From assembly GCA_041918155.1 (NCBI GenBank), contig JAYRWH010000048.1:1-64000 (forward strand): a stretch of DNA of 64,000 bases, in the 5' to 3' direction. This document shows positions 43,030 to 51,905 of the stretch, one piece after another; within the stretch, counting starts at the first letter, position 1, and each line of letters starts with the position of its first letter. The notes beneath the pieces were generated by a model. That model was not told where the DNA came from. It saw only the letters and a program-made list of their open reading frames with translations, and ran no database searches. The translations under genes and the position numbers were made by a program. The DNA is from UBA668 sp041918155. GTDB lineage: Bacteria > Actinomycetota > Acidimicrobiia > Acidimicrobiales > Ilumatobacteraceae.

Positions 43030-43805
43030 GGCTGTCGACCGCCCTCGGCGAGGTCGGCGGTACACCGCACCAAACGGTCGATCGCGTCGTGCTCGCGCGG
43101 GGCGAGCGAGAATGCTCGGTGGCGCCGCACGTCGTGACGCACCGCCGCCGAAGCGTACGACCACCAGTCAACGGGCCGGCGGTGCAGCCGGGCGAGGAAG
43201 TGCTGCTCCTCCCATGTGTTCGCGCCGTGGAAGCAGCGCACGAAGAGGTGCGAGTACTCGCGGCCGAGGACTCGTAGCCCGCCAACGCGGCGCACCTCAC
43301 GGAGGAACGCTGCGTCCTCGCCGCGGGCCAGGTTCGGATAGCGGGCGGCGTCCCGGTGATGGAGGATCGTGCCGGGGGTGGCGACGCCCGTGTCGGCCCG
43401 GTAGTCGAGTATGCCGAGTCGCGCCGACTCCACGTGCATCAGCGTCCAGCGCAGTGCCACCCCGGCGACACCCTCGGACGCCTTCATCTGGTGCTCGATC
43501 CGTTGCGGGTGGTACCACTCGTCGTCGTCCCACTGGATGCACCACGCGCCGCGAGCGAGCTCGAGGGTCAGATTGCGCAAGCCGCCCAGGCGGACATCGG
43601 GCCGCGACTCGATCTGCTCGTAGCGGACTTGCAGGCCTTGGACGGTCAGGTCGTATACCAGCGACACGTAGTCGGTGGCGCCGTCATCGACGATGACGAG
43701 CTCCTTGTTGGCCCAGGTCTGCTGTGCGAAGCAATGCAACGCGCGGCGGGCCAACTCCGGCCGGTCGCGGGTGACCATCAAGCAGCTGACGAGAGGCTCG
43801 GTCAC
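43026..43805 (-). CDS. Glycosyltransferase family 2
   Basis: 259 residues, GT-A fold. The start VSCLMVTRDRPELARRALHC, the KELVIVDDGATDY strand and CIQWDDDEWYHPQRIEHQM carry the DxD metal site (DDD). C-terminal aromatics WEEQHFLARLHRRPV would touch the acceptor. It is an inverting enzyme using a nucleotide sugar. GTG start overlaps the next gene by four bases. A longer opening to 44135 runs through the next gene and is rejected. Confidence 0.88.
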   Translation of the reverse strand: MTEPLVSCLMVTRDRPELARRALHCFAQQTWANKELVIVDDGATDYVSLVYDLTVQGLQVRYEQIESRPDVRLGGLRNLTLELARGAWCIQWDDDEWYHPQRIEHQMKASEGVAGVALRWTLMHVESARLGILDYRADTGVATPGTILHHRDAARYPNLARGEDAAFLREVRRVGGLRVLGREYSHLFVRCFHGANTWEEQHFLARLHRRPVDWWSYASAAVRHDVRRHRAFSLAPREHDAIDRLVRCTADLAEGGRQP

Positions 43806-44776
43806 AGCGACTCCAAGTGCAGCGCGGGCATCGAGCAGCGAACGTCCATCGCGCCCGCCAGTCGCCAGAAGATCTCGGGCCGGCCGAATCGCCGGTCGCC
43901 GGGCACGACCGAGGCGACGACGCGTCGGTGGTTGCTGCTCACATAGTGAACGACCGCAGTCGCGTCGGGCAGCACCAGCCGCCGGTCGTCGAAGAAGCGG
44001 TGGCTCTCGCTCGGTGGCACGGGGTACAGCACCGCGGTGGGCAGCACCGTGACGGCGGATGGAGCGGCGGTGGCGATGTCCTCCACCAGGGTCGGGCCCA
44101 GGCTGTAACGCACGGTCGGGTCGACCCAGCGGCAATCCTCGAGCAGGCGACCGGTGAACTCGCTCCCGGCCGGTGCCCCGATGACGGCGTTGTTCGCCTG
44201 GGTGCCGTGGAAGCGACCGTCGACACGGCCCAACCGGCCGCTGAGTTGGCCGGCGCCGCGCAACACCTGGGTGTCGAGCCGCTTCAGCGCCCAGGTCGCG
44301 CCCCAGCCGGCGGCGCCGGGAAGCATCGTCGGCCGCAAGCCCTGCTCGACTCGTCGTCGGTCATGGCGCCAGACGCGCTCGCGCCCGATGAACGCGCCGG
44401 GCGCCGCATCGTGCAGCGGGCGCAGAAGGAATGTGTCGAAATCGAGATAGATGCCGCCGCGCTGGTGCAGCAACGCCAGCCGCAGCAGGTTGCTCTGCGC
44501 TGACCGAGCGTGGGGTGGGATACGGCGGAACACCCGGGTCAGTACTGGGCCGAGCAGGCGTTCCGCGTTCACCTCATGCAATGACACCCGGTCGGCGTCG
44601 CCGTGCTGGCGGCTGAACAGGCCTTGGAACGCGTGGCCCGTGGGGCTCTTGCCGAGGACGTGGATCTCCAACTCGGCATCGGGGGCATTGGCGAGAACCG
44701 CCTCGGCGGAGAGGCGACACGGGTACGGGAACTCAGCACCGATCCACACCATCAAGTAGCGCCGAGGCAGTGCCAC
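43802..44776 (-). CDS. Glycosyltransferase with DXD motif (TcdA/OCH1-like)
   Basis: 324 residues from the GTG at 44776 (an ATG at 44797 is an alternative). The start LPRRYLMVWIGAEFPYP, the stretch SNLLRLALLHQRGGIYLDFD with the DxD metal site, and FHGTQANNAVIGAP are those of sugar-binding-region glycosyltransferases related to alpha-1,6-mannosyltransferase and TcdA-type enzymes. As the first gene of the operon it probably defines the transcript; I see no clear -10 for it. Confidence 0.8.
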   Translation of the reverse strand: MALPRRYLMVWIGAEFPYPCRLSAEAVLANAPDAELEIHVLGKSPTGHAFQGLFSRQHGDADRVSLHEVNAERLLGPVLTRVFRRIPPHARSAQSNLLRLALLHQRGGIYLDFDTFLLRPLHDAAPGAFIGRERVWRHDRRRVEQGLRPTMLPGAAGWGATWALKRLDTQVLRGAGQLSGRLGRVDGRFHGTQANNAVIGAPAGSEFTGRLLEDCRWVDPTVRYSLGPTLVEDIATAAPSAVTVLPTAVLYPVPPSESHRFFDDRRLVLPDATAVVHYVSSNHRRVVASVVPGDRRFGRPEIFWRLAGAMDVRCSMPALHLESL

Positions 44777-44880
44777 CGCTCGATGGTGACATCGCATTGT
44801 GAACGGATGTTCGACGGCGGGTGGCCGCTGGTTGGACGCTTGGTGGCCTCTTGGCAACGAACGACCCGACCCTGCCGGGC

Positions 44881-44908
44881 GGTCAGCGGTCAGCGGTCAG
44901 TAGTCAGC
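44881..44908. repeat. Heptamer tandem repeat
   Basis: Four 7-base units of the form (A/G)GTCAG(C/T), at the end of the anti-sigma gene; the last unit covers its stop codon. Such runs can vary in copy number. Confidence 0.6.
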
Positions 44909-45155
44909 CGATCCGGCCGTCGCCGTCGAAGTCCTCACCGAAGCACAACTCGATCTTGGAGAGCAGCCCGGGCGGCAGTTCGTCGTTCTGGCACTTGGTG
45001 CTGATCACGATGCGCAGTTCGGCGTGGAAGTCGAACGCCTGTAAGCAATCGAGGCAGCCGTCGAGGTGGGCCTGGATCGCTTCGCGCGCAGGAGCCTCGA
45101 GTTCGCCGTCGAGGAAGGTCTCGAGTTCGCGGAGGGTTTCGTCGCAGTCAGCCAT
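44904..45155 (-). CDS. rsrA: Zinc-type anti-sigma factor (RsrA-like)
   Basis: 83 residues from the ATG at 45155. The ZAS signature HxxxCxxC is HLDGCLDC at about residue 43, an upstream cysteine lies at residue 4, and the tail STKCQNDELPPGLLSKI matches the RsrA family. It holds the adjacent sigma factor inactive until thiol oxidation releases zinc. The gene overlaps the sigma-gene end by eight bases and so is co-expressed with it. Symbol by family similarity to the Streptomyces RsrA. Confidence 0.88.
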   Translation of the reverse strand: MADCDETLRELETFLDGELEAPAREAIQAHLDGCLDCLQAFDFHAELRIVISTKCQNDELPPGLLSKIELCFGEDFDGDGRIG

Positions 45156-45732
45156 CGTGTTCGGGAGCAGTCTCGGCGCGGGTGAGAAGCCCACGGTCGG
45201 TCGCGTATTCGATCAACGCCTTGTGCATCGCCTTTCTTCCCCGATGCAGGCGCGACATCACCGTGCCGATCGGGATGTCGAGCATTTCGGCGATCTCCTT
45301 GTACGAGAACTGCTCGACGTCGGCGAGCAGTACCGGCAGACGGAACGACTCGGGCAGCTCTTCCAGCGCCTTCTTCACCTCGTCGTCGGTGAAGAGCTGG
45401 AACAGGGTGTCCTCTGCGCTCTGGGCGGCCGCTGCGACTCCGCTGATGCGGCGGTAGAGGTACAGATCCTCCACGTCTGCCAGCTCGGTCTCCTGCGGCC
45501 GACGCTGCTTGGCACGGTAGGTGTTGATGAACGTGTTGGTGAGAATGCGGAACAGCCAGGCGCGCAGGTTGGTTCCCTCGCTGAACGTGCCGTAGCCGCG
45601 GTAGGCGCGCACGTACGTGTCCTGCACGAGATCCTCGGCGTCGCTGCTGTTGCGGGTCATGCGCAGCGCGGCGCTGTACAACTGCGGTGCGTATTGCATC
45701 GCCTGCTGCGCGAATTCGCCCTTGTCGGCCAC
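45148..45732 (-). CDS. sigR: ECF RNA polymerase sigma factor, SigR/SigH type
   Basis: 194 residues. Region 2 has LYSAALRMTRNSSDAEDLVQ then DTYVRAYRGYGTFSEGTNLR, and region 4 has LPESFRLPVLLADVEQFSYK with the helix-turn-helix EIAEMLDIPIGTVMSRLHRG. This is the thiol-oxidative-stress group controlled by RsrA and it should drive thioredoxin, mycothiol and chaperone genes at GGAAT/GTT promoters. TAAGGT lies six bases before the GTG at 45732, so the basal transcript may be leaderless. Confidence 0.92.
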   Translation of the reverse strand: MADKGEFAQQAMQYAPQLYSAALRMTRNSSDAEDLVQDTYVRAYRGYGTFSEGTNLRAWLFRILTNTFINTYRAKQRRPQETELADVEDLYLYRRISGVAAAAQSAEDTLFQLFTDDEVKKALEELPESFRLPVLLADVEQFSYKEIAEMLDIPIGTVMSRLHRGRKAMHKALIEYATDRGLLTRAETAPEHDG

Positions 45733-45738
45733 GGCCGC

Positions 45739-45744
45739 ACCTTA
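45739..45744 (-). promoter_or_regulatory. -10 hexamer for sigR
   Basis: TAAGGT on the minus strand, six bases before GTG 45732, in a 29-bp gap after the MarR stop. Confidence 0.45.
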
Positions 45745-45761
45745 CCCTTGTGGCCCGCGGC

Positions 45762-46232
45762 TCATTCGGTGGCTTGTTGCTCGACGAACTTGTCGACCAA
45801 CTTCACATACCGCTCGAGCATCTCGGTGAAGTCGACGATCTCGGGACCGAACTCGTCCATCACCTGGGTGATGAGCGCGAGCCGCCGTTGCGACACCGCT
45901 TCGTGGGCCGTCCGACCCGCATCGGTGATCTGCACACGCACGACCCGGCCGTCTCCGTTGCTCGGCAGGCGCACGGCGAGCCCTGCACCAACCATGCGAT
46001 GGATGGCGCGGGTGGCGGTGGAAGGCTCCACCCGCAGCGCCTCTGCGATTTCGCTCATCCGCCACGTATTCCCCGTGGCGAGCAGGTCGAGGGTGTCCAT
46101 CTGGCCCAGCTCGATCGAGTCCTCGCCAGTGCCGAGGAGGTAGTCGCGCAATGCTGCGGTGGATGCACCACGCCGCAGGTCGCGCCAGGCGCGTCCAATG
46201 CGAACGGCCAGTTGCTGCTGGTCGACGCTCAT
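45762..46232 (-). CDS. MarR-family transcriptional regulator
   Basis: 156 residues from the ATG at 46232. The winged helix is WRMSEIAEALRVEPSTATRA with wing LAVRLPSNGDGRVVRVQITD, flanked by dimerisation helices (TAHEAVSQRRLALITQ and EMLERYVKLVDKFVEQ). MarR regulators usually respond to phenolic ligands or oxidation and repress a nearby gene. It lies just upstream of sigR on the same strand, so it may control that operon or itself. No palindrome operator is obvious near its start. Confidence 0.88.
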   Translation of the reverse strand: MSVDQQQLAVRIGRAWRDLRRGASTAALRDYLLGTGEDSIELGQMDTLDLLATGNTWRMSEIAEALRVEPSTATRAIHRMVGAGLAVRLPSNGDGRVVRVQITDAGRTAHEAVSQRRLALITQVMDEFGPEIVDFTEMLERYVKLVDKFVEQQATE

Positions 46233-46307
46233 CGCGAGGGCTCGCCGGGGGTGGTCAGGTGGTGCGTGCGCCAAGGGTAGCCACTGGCGCGGATGCGGCC
46301 CATACCG

Positions 46308-48389
46308 TCAGTGCTGCTTCGGCAAGGAGGCCTTGGCCTTGTCGACCAGATGGGGTGGGAGGATGTCGTAGTGGTGGTGCTGCACGGTGAAGCGACCGCG
46401 GCCACCCGTCATCGAGCGCAGCTCGACGGCGTAGCGCAGCAACTCGGCCGCCGGCACGAGCGCCGACACCTCCTGCTCGCCGTGCTCGGCGTTGGCCGAG
46501 CCCTGGACGCGGCCACGGCGGGAGGTGATGTCGCCCATCACGTCGCCCTGGTAGCCCGCAGGCACCGTGACAGTGAGCAGCGAGATCGGCTCGAGCACCA
46601 CGACGCCTGCCGCGGCGAGTCCCTCTTTGAAACCGTGAGCGGCTGCCGTCTTGAACGCCATGTCGCTGGAGTCCACCGAGTGGTACTTGCCGTCGTAGCA
46701 CTCGGCCTTCACGTCGACGACGGTGAACCCGTGTACCCCGCCCTTGGTCATCGTGTCCTCGATGCCGGCCTGGATCGCGCCGAGATAGTTGCGCGGGATG
46801 GTGCCGCCGACGATGGCGTCGACGAACTTGAATCCCTCACCGCGACCGAGCGGCGCGACCCGTAGGTTGACGACTGCGAACTGGCCGTGGCCACCGCTCT
46901 GCTTCTTCACCTTGCCCTCGGCATCGGCGCTGCCGCTGATCGTCTCGCGATAGGCGATGCGCACTTCCGCGGTGTCGACGTTGACGGAGTACTTGCGGGC
47001 GAGGCGCTCGATGGCCACGGCGATGTGGGTGTCGCCCACGCCGCGCAGCACGGTCTGGTTCGTCTCTTCCAGGCGCTCGACGAGCAACGACGGGTCCTCG
47101 GTCTGCAGGCGGCTGAGCGCGTTGCCGAGCTTGTCGTCGTCGGCCTGGGTGCGCGGCACGATCGCTACGGCGTACTGCGGCGCGGGGCGCGCCGCGGGCT
47201 TGGCCTTCACGGGCGAACCCTTGGGGGCCAATGTGTCGCCGGTGTGGGTGTTGCTGAGCTTGGCGACGGCAGCGATATCACCGGCCACGACCTCGCTCAC
47301 CGCGATCTCCTCCTTGCCGCGCACGAGGAACATCGCATGCATGCGCTCTTCCGTGGAGGTGGTGCTGTTGATGAGCTTGTCGTCGGTCTTGATCGTGCCC
47401 GAGAGCACCTTGAACACCGACAGCTGGCCGACGTAGGGGTCGGCGATCGTCTTGAACACCGCCAGCAGCGGCTGGCCGGCAGGGTTGGCCGCGACGGGTG
47501 TCTCGCTGCCGCCGGCGATGACGCTGACGGGGCGGTCGGCAGGTGATGGGCCGAGTTCGCAGATGAAGTCGGCCAGGCGGTCGACACCGACACCCGTGGT
47601 TGCCGAGCCGAGCAACACCGGGAACTCGCTGCAGTCGAGCACCTCGTGAGCGAGAGTGCGCTCGAGCTCGGCCACCGAGGGCACGTCGCCGGACAGGTAG
47701 CGCTCGAGCTGCTCGTCGTCGCCGGCCACGATCTCCTCCAGCACTGCGTCGTGCAGCGCGTGCTCCTCGTCGGCCAGGTCGGCTGGCAGCGGCTCGCTGT
47801 GGTGCTTGCCGTCGGCCTCGTACTCGTAGGCCTCCTCGGTGAGCACATCGGCCACGCCGTGCAGGTTGGCCGCCTCACCGATGGGCAGTTCGAGGGCGAC
47901 GAAACCGGCGCCGAAGTCCATCTTCAGCCGGTCGAGCACCTTGTGGAAGTCGGCGCGGTCCTTGTCCTCCTTGTTGACGAAAACCATGCGCGGGATGCCG
48001 AGCGCGGCGCACTTGCGCCACAGCAATTCGGTCTGCACCTCCACCCCGTCGACCGCGCTGACGACGAACACCGCCATATCGGCCACGTGCAGGGCGGCAT
48101 CCACCTCTGCCTCGAAGTCGACATACCCGGGGGTGTCGATGAGGTTGATCTTGTAGCTGTTGCCGTCGGTGGCCTTCCACTCGAACGGGGCGAGCGCCAA
48201 CGCCAGCGAGATCTTGCGCTTCACGCTCTCGGGCTCGGTGTCGAGCAGGCTCGTACCGTCATCGACTTTCCCTGCCCGAGCGACCGCGCCGGCACGTGCC
48301 AACAGCGCCTCGGCCACGCTGGTCTTGCCGGCGCCTCCGTGCCCCACCAGTGCCACGTTGCGGATGCGGTCCGTCGGGTAGCTCTTCAC
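46308..48389 (-). CDS. fusA2: Elongation factor G-like GTPase
   Basis: 693 residues, all EF-G domains. The G domain has LVGHGGAGKTSVAEALL, the G3 IDTPGYVDFEAEVD and the G4 NKEDK (canonical NKxD is changed by insertion). Later domains match EF-G III-V, ending in DILPPHLVDKAKASLPKQH. It belongs to the second EF-G group found in actinobacteria (EF-G2, Rv0120c type) whose role differs from the main translocase. GTG start at 48389 with GAGAGGG upstream. Confidence 0.9.
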   Translation of the reverse strand: MKSYPTDRIRNVALVGHGGAGKTSVAEALLARAGAVARAGKVDDGTSLLDTEPESVKRKISLALALAPFEWKATDGNSYKINLIDTPGYVDFEAEVDAALHVADMAVFVVSAVDGVEVQTELLWRKCAALGIPRMVFVNKEDKDRADFHKVLDRLKMDFGAGFVALELPIGEAANLHGVADVLTEEAYEYEADGKHHSEPLPADLADEEHALHDAVLEEIVAGDDEQLERYLSGDVPSVAELERTLAHEVLDCSEFPVLLGSATTGVGVDRLADFICELGPSPADRPVSVIAGGSETPVAANPAGQPLLAVFKTIADPYVGQLSVFKVLSGTIKTDDKLINSTTSTEERMHAMFLVRGKEEIAVSEVVAGDIAAVAKLSNTHTGDTLAPKGSPVKAKPAARPAPQYAVAIVPRTQADDDKLGNALSRLQTEDPSLLVERLEETNQTVLRGVGDTHIAVAIERLARKYSVNVDTAEVRIAYRETISGSADAEGKVKKQSGGHGQFAVVNLRVAPLGRGEGFKFVDAIVGGTIPRNYLGAIQAGIEDTMTKGGVHGFTVVDVKAECYDGKYHSVDSSDMAFKTAAAHGFKEGLAAAGVVVLEPISLLTVTVPAGYQGDVMGDITSRRGRVQGSANAEHGEQEVSALVPAAELLRYAVELRSMTGGRGRFTVQHHHYDILPPHLVDKAKASLPKQH

Positions 48390-48522
48390 TACGGCCCCTC
48401 TCTGATTGCTTCTCCGGCCGCGACCGTAGTCGCTGAAAACGAGTGCTCATCAGGGACCTTGGACACCAGGGCGCGGCCGTTCTGCTCTGCCTCGCTGTCC
48501 AGTTCCCGCCGTAGACGCGCAC

Positions 48523-48557
48523 GAGCGGCCATCCGGGGTTGGCCCGGATGGCCGCTC
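48523..48557. terminator. Perfect 15-bp hairpin
   Basis: GAGCGGCCATCCGGG (48523-48537) pairs with CCCGGATGGCCGCTC (48543-48557) around loop GTTGG. It sits just after the lipoprotein stop on the minus strand and likely ends that transcript, although no T-run follows. Confidence 0.6.
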
Positions 48558-48590
48558 TGGGACCGCGTCCCAGCCGATTGCGTTGGGGGG

Positions 48591-48977
48591 TCAGCCGCCG
48601 TTGGCCGCCGCGGACGCCGCGTCGTTCAACTCCTTGTCGATCGACGACACCAGCTGTTCGGCCTCGGCAAGTGCCTGTTCGGCCTCGGTGAGCGACTGCC
48701 GCACCTGCTGTTCGAGGGCGGCCTGGTTCGTCGCCGCGGCAGCGGCCGTCGTGGAGCCGGTGACGCCGGTGGTGTCCGTGGTGCCGGTGCCCTCGGTGGT
48801 GACGCCGCCGGCCGCGTCCGTGGTGACCGCGGAGGTGACGGCGCTCGTGGAGGCCGTGCCCGTGCCGGGATCATCGGTGGAACCGTTCGACGGGTTGCCG
48901 CAGGCGGCGAGCGCCAGCAGCGCGGTGATCACGACGAGCGAGCGGCCGCCGATGGTGCGTGCGGTGTATCGGCTCAT
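48591..48977 (-). CDS. Small lipoprotein with Thr/Gly linker and coiled coil
   Basis: 128 residues. The signal has lipobox LLALAAC at about residue 25. A low-complexity Thr/Gly/Ser stretch follows, and the last 45 residues (NQAALEQQVRQSLTEAEQAL onward) form regular heptads, a likely coiled coil. Function unknown. The start is three bases after the stop of the secreted protein at 48980, so both are translated together and may work at the cell surface. Confidence 0.7.
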   Translation of the reverse strand: MSRYTARTIGGRSLVVITALLALAACGNPSNGSTDDPGTGTASTSAVTSAVTTDAAGGVTTEGTGTTDTTGVTGSTTAAAAATNQAALEQQVRQSLTEAEQALAEAEQLVSSIDKELNDAASAAANGG

Positions 48978-48979
48978 CG

Positions 48980-49684
48980 TCAGTCCTTCAGGTCGGCGAT
49001 GATCGCCCGGGCGTCGGCCACGGCAGCCTGCAGGTCACCCTTGACGGTTCGCAGGGCGGCGGTGGTGGGGGCGAGCACGGAGTGGTTCGCGTTCCAGTCG
49101 GCGGGGGTGAAGCCCAGTTCGGTGTCGACCACGCCGCTCAGAACGGCGGAGGCATCGGCCAGCTTGGCCTTCATGTCGGCGAGTGCAGCGGTGGCCGCGG
49201 TGACGTCCTCACCGGCTGCGGCGGCCGCTTCGATGGCGTTCTCCAGTCGGGTGACGATGCCCGCCGACTTGGTGATGGCCGCGGCGGCCTTGTCACCGCC
49301 GATGGCGAGGTGCACCTGGGGCGAGCGCAGGGCGAAGATGCGGTAGTCGGTGGCGATGCTCTCGCAATGGGCCCTCAGCGCGGCGGGGTCGGTGTCGGCC
49401 TCGATCGTGGCTTGCAGGGCGGTGAGGCCGGAATCGGCTGCGGAGAGGAACGAGTGGATCGTCGCCTCGTGGGCATCGGTGAGGCTGGCGGCCGAGCCGG
49501 CCAGGCCGTTGAGCGTGGCGATCTCGCGATGGCGGACGGTGATCGCCTCGACACAGCGAGCCTTGGCGGCAGCGAGGTCGATCTCGCGTTCGGCGCCGGC
49601 GGCGGAGGCGGTACCGGCGACGCCGAGCACACTCGCGAGGGCGAGGCCGGCGGCGAGGAAGCGGTGGCGGGTGGTGGTGGTCAT
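48980..49684 (-). CDS. Secreted helical protein, unknown function
   Basis: 234 residues from the ATG at 49684, with GAGGTG upstream. A signal peptide (FLAAGLALASVLGVAGTASA) leads to a mature chain of about 200 residues of long helices (AAAKARCVEAITVRHREIAT; AAITKSAGIVTRLENAIEAA). Two cysteines lie in the mature part. No family is recognised. It forms an operon with the coiled-coil lipoprotein and could be its partner. Confidence 0.7.
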   Translation of the reverse strand: MTTTTRHRFLAAGLALASVLGVAGTASAAGAEREIDLAAAKARCVEAITVRHREIATLNGLAGSAASLTDAHEATIHSFLSAADSGLTALQATIEADTDPAALRAHCESIATDYRIFALRSPQVHLAIGGDKAAAAITKSAGIVTRLENAIEAAAAAGEDVTAATAALADMKAKLADASAVLSGVVDTELGFTPADWNANHSVLAPTTAALRTVKGDLQAAVADARAIIADLKD

Positions 49685-49973
49685 GGGGGTCACCTCGTGG
49701 TTCGGTGCCGGGCGGGGTGCCCGATCTCACGAGGTTGATCGTGCGGCTCACCAGTGAGGCCCCCGTGGGCAAGGTGTGATGGAAGTGTGATGGCCGGTCT
49801 GGCCGTTCTCGCCTTCATCCAGCTTCGGCGTTGGGCCGGCCCGCCGCAGCGCCGAGCCTCGCAGTGCCATCGGGGTTCGGCGCTGATCCGGGCTGCCGGC
49901 CCGTCTCAGCCCCGATCCTCACGGTCGTTCGGGAGCTGAACGCTCGCCGCCAGTAGTCTTTCCGTCGATCCCC
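49685..49973. other. 289-bp gap before tRNA-Thr
   Basis: I see no gene. A TAGTCT hexamer at 49954-49959, 14 bases before the tRNA, is the likely promoter -10; no other structure stands out. Confidence 0.5.
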
Positions 49974-50046
49974 GCCGGGTTAGCTCAGTTGGCAGAGCGC
50001 CGCACTTGTAATGCGAAGGTCGCGAGTTCGATTCTCGCACCCGGCT
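49974..50046 (+). tRNA. tRNA-Thr (TGT)
   Basis: Acceptor GCCGGGT pairs with ACCCGGC. D-arm GCTC...GAGC, anticodon loop CTTGTAA with anticodon TGT, T-arm GCGAG/CTCGC around TTCGATT. The anticodon stem has one mismatch at its base. CCA is not encoded. Confidence 0.93.
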
Positions 50047-50174
50047 CTCTGTGAGACGTTCACGGCGCCTCACTTCACTGTGTTGATCCCGAGCCTTGAC
50101 GCTGTGGCCGAGCTAGCCGCCGCGTTCGGCGACCTTGTGCGTAACCCCTACGCTGAAACCTGAGAGGAGGCGAC

Positions 50175-50427
50175 ATGACGCACATCGACATTCCCGCTGA
50201 CCTGAACAGTGAGGACGAGACCGGGCTGGTGTGGACGTTCCTCGACGAAGCCGCTGACCCTCGATCATCAAGCCTGGAGAGGTCGTGGTTGCCGGTTCGC
50301 CGATGACGCCTGCCGTGTGCGAGGTCGTCGATCTGGTCGACAAGCCCGCGGGCACGATCGTTCACCTGCGTGTCTTGCCCGGGACGATCGAGCAATATCG
50401 GCGGTTATTGCTCCGCGTCGGCGGGTG
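50175..50427 (+). pseudogene. Frameshifted small gene (one extra base)
   Basis: The first frame starts ATG with GAGGAGG seven bases upstream and reads MTHIDIPADLNSEDETGLVW then TFLDEAADP, but soon ends. The continuation lies one frame over: IIKPGEVVVAGSPMTPAVCE, then LVDKPAGTIVHLRVLPGTI and a TGA at 50425-50427. Total length 253 bases, so an insertion of one base near 50258-50272 joins them into an 83-residue protein. Both parts look coding. It is either a young pseudogene or a sequencing error; function unknown. Confidence 0.6.
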
Positions 50428-50471
50428 ATTCAAGCGGACGGTCCGTGGCGGTCTCGCAGCCGGCTCTCGAT

Positions 50472-51905
50472 TCATGGGTTGTACACCACGGTGGTCGTGG
50501 TCGACGACGTCACCCAGTCGGCGATCGTCACTGTCGAGGTCCCGTCGTCGGTGACCATCGTGAACTCCGCGACCTCCTCTTCGGCGAAGGCGTACCAGAA
50601 GCCGTTGAAGTCGGGATAGATGGTGATGCCGTCGAGCAGCAACCGGAACCCGCTCGTGATCGGCGTGAGGCCGTACAACAGGGTGAACCCATGCTCGGCC
50701 TGGACGACGCTCCACGCTTGGCCGGCGTCGATGGCGTCGGGCTTGTAGCAGTTGAACGGTTCGAAGCCGTCGAGGCGGATGAACACGCACACCTGGCCGT
50801 CGACGTCGCGCACTTCCGCGGTGCCGCCCTCGTTCGCCATCGTGGAGGTGAAGCGCAGGGTGCCCGGCGCCGTCTGCGGTGGGGCAGTCGGGAACACGAC
50901 GGTGGTCGTGGTGCCCATCGCGTCGAACGTGGAGGCGGTCGGTGTGCCGGGAGTTGTGCCGTGGATCTGGTCGAGCGTCTTGCCGGCGAGGTCGTTGCCG
51001 AGCAACAACACGACGCCGCTGCCCTCGGCCCACGCGCCGCTCTCCACCTTGATCGGCAGGCCGGCCGGCGCGGCGTTCAGGCCGAGGATGGTGGCGAGGG
51101 TGACGGCGACGTCGACCGCGCCAGCGGTTCCCTCGTTGAAGATCACACGACTCGTGGTGAGCCTCTGGTCGGGGGGACAGAAGGTGGGTTCGGCCATCGT
51201 GAAGCCAGCGTCGCCGAGAAGGCTCGTCATCATCCCGGCCACGCCATTCTGCGCGCTGCAGTTGGCCACCTGCACCTGGGTGCTGGTGAAGTCGGCCCCA
51301 TCGATGGGCAGCACGGTCGTCATCGTCAGCACGTATGCGCCGTCGCCGCCGGCCCCGTCGTTGTGGGTGGCGTGCAGCTCCGCGCCCAGGATCGCCGCGG
51401 CTGCAAGTGCCGCCACGGCGACGACAGCGCGGCCTCGGCCGAGCCATTGCGGCGGCAGGGCGCAGTGAGCGACGAGCACGTGGAACACCCACCACACGAC
51501 CCCGACGCCGGCGGCGACGGCCATCGTGCGCGGAATCGTGATGATGGTGGGGTCGGCCGCGATGACGGCGTACACGGCAAAGGCCAGTGCGAGCGCGACA
51601 ACGGCGCGGGCAGCAGCGACCCGTGCAGGCAATCGCGGGCGGTCGGACGGCTGGAGCTGCGGCGCCCCACCTGTGGCGACCGGCGCCTTCGCCGCCAGGC
51701 CGGCGGCGGAGCGCAACTCGGTGGCGTAGGCGGCCGGTGACCCGAGCGCGGCCGCGAGATCCGCCTGCCCGTCGGCGGCGATCTCGGCGAGGTGGGCGTC
51801 GAGCCCCTCCACCATCGAAGCCAGGTCGTCGGGCCCGAGGTCGGCCAACTCCGCACGTACGAGGTCGGCGTATGCGGCCGCAGTGATCGGCGTGTCAGTC
51901 GTCAT
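50472..51905 (-). CDS. HAAS-type membrane protein with LytR_C domain
   Basis: 477 residues from the ATG at 51905. Residues 8-70 are a HAAS-like signalling domain (YADLVRAELADLGPDDLASM), as expected next to PadR regulators; three helices follow at about 100-185. A LytR C-terminal-type domain lies at about 205-320 (VQVANCSAQNGVAGMMTSLL and VVLLLGNDLAGKTLDQIHG), closely similar to the protein at 53355. The last 150 residues are beta-rich with no family. It overlaps padR by 11 bases, with AAGGAG seven bases before its ATG. Confidence 0.75.
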   Translation of the reverse strand: MTTDTPITAAAYADLVRAELADLGPDDLASMVEGLDAHLAEIAADGQADLAAALGSPAAYATELRSAAGLAAKAPVATGGAPQLQPSDRPRLPARVAAARAVVALALAFAVYAVIAADPTIITIPRTMAVAAGVGVVWWVFHVLVAHCALPPQWLGRGRAVVAVAALAAAAILGAELHATHNDGAGGDGAYVLTMTTVLPIDGADFTSTQVQVANCSAQNGVAGMMTSLLGDAGFTMAEPTFCPPDQRLTTSRVIFNEGTAGAVDVAVTLATILGLNAAPAGLPIKVESGAWAEGSGVVLLLGNDLAGKTLDQIHGTTPGTPTASTFDAMGTTTTVVFPTAPPQTAPGTLRFTSTMANEGGTAEVRDVDGQVCVFIRLDGFEPFNCYKPDAIDAGQAWSVVQAEHGFTLLYGLTPITSGFRLLLDGITIYPDFNGFWYAFAEEEVAEFTMVTDDGTSTVTIADWVTSSTTTTVVYNP

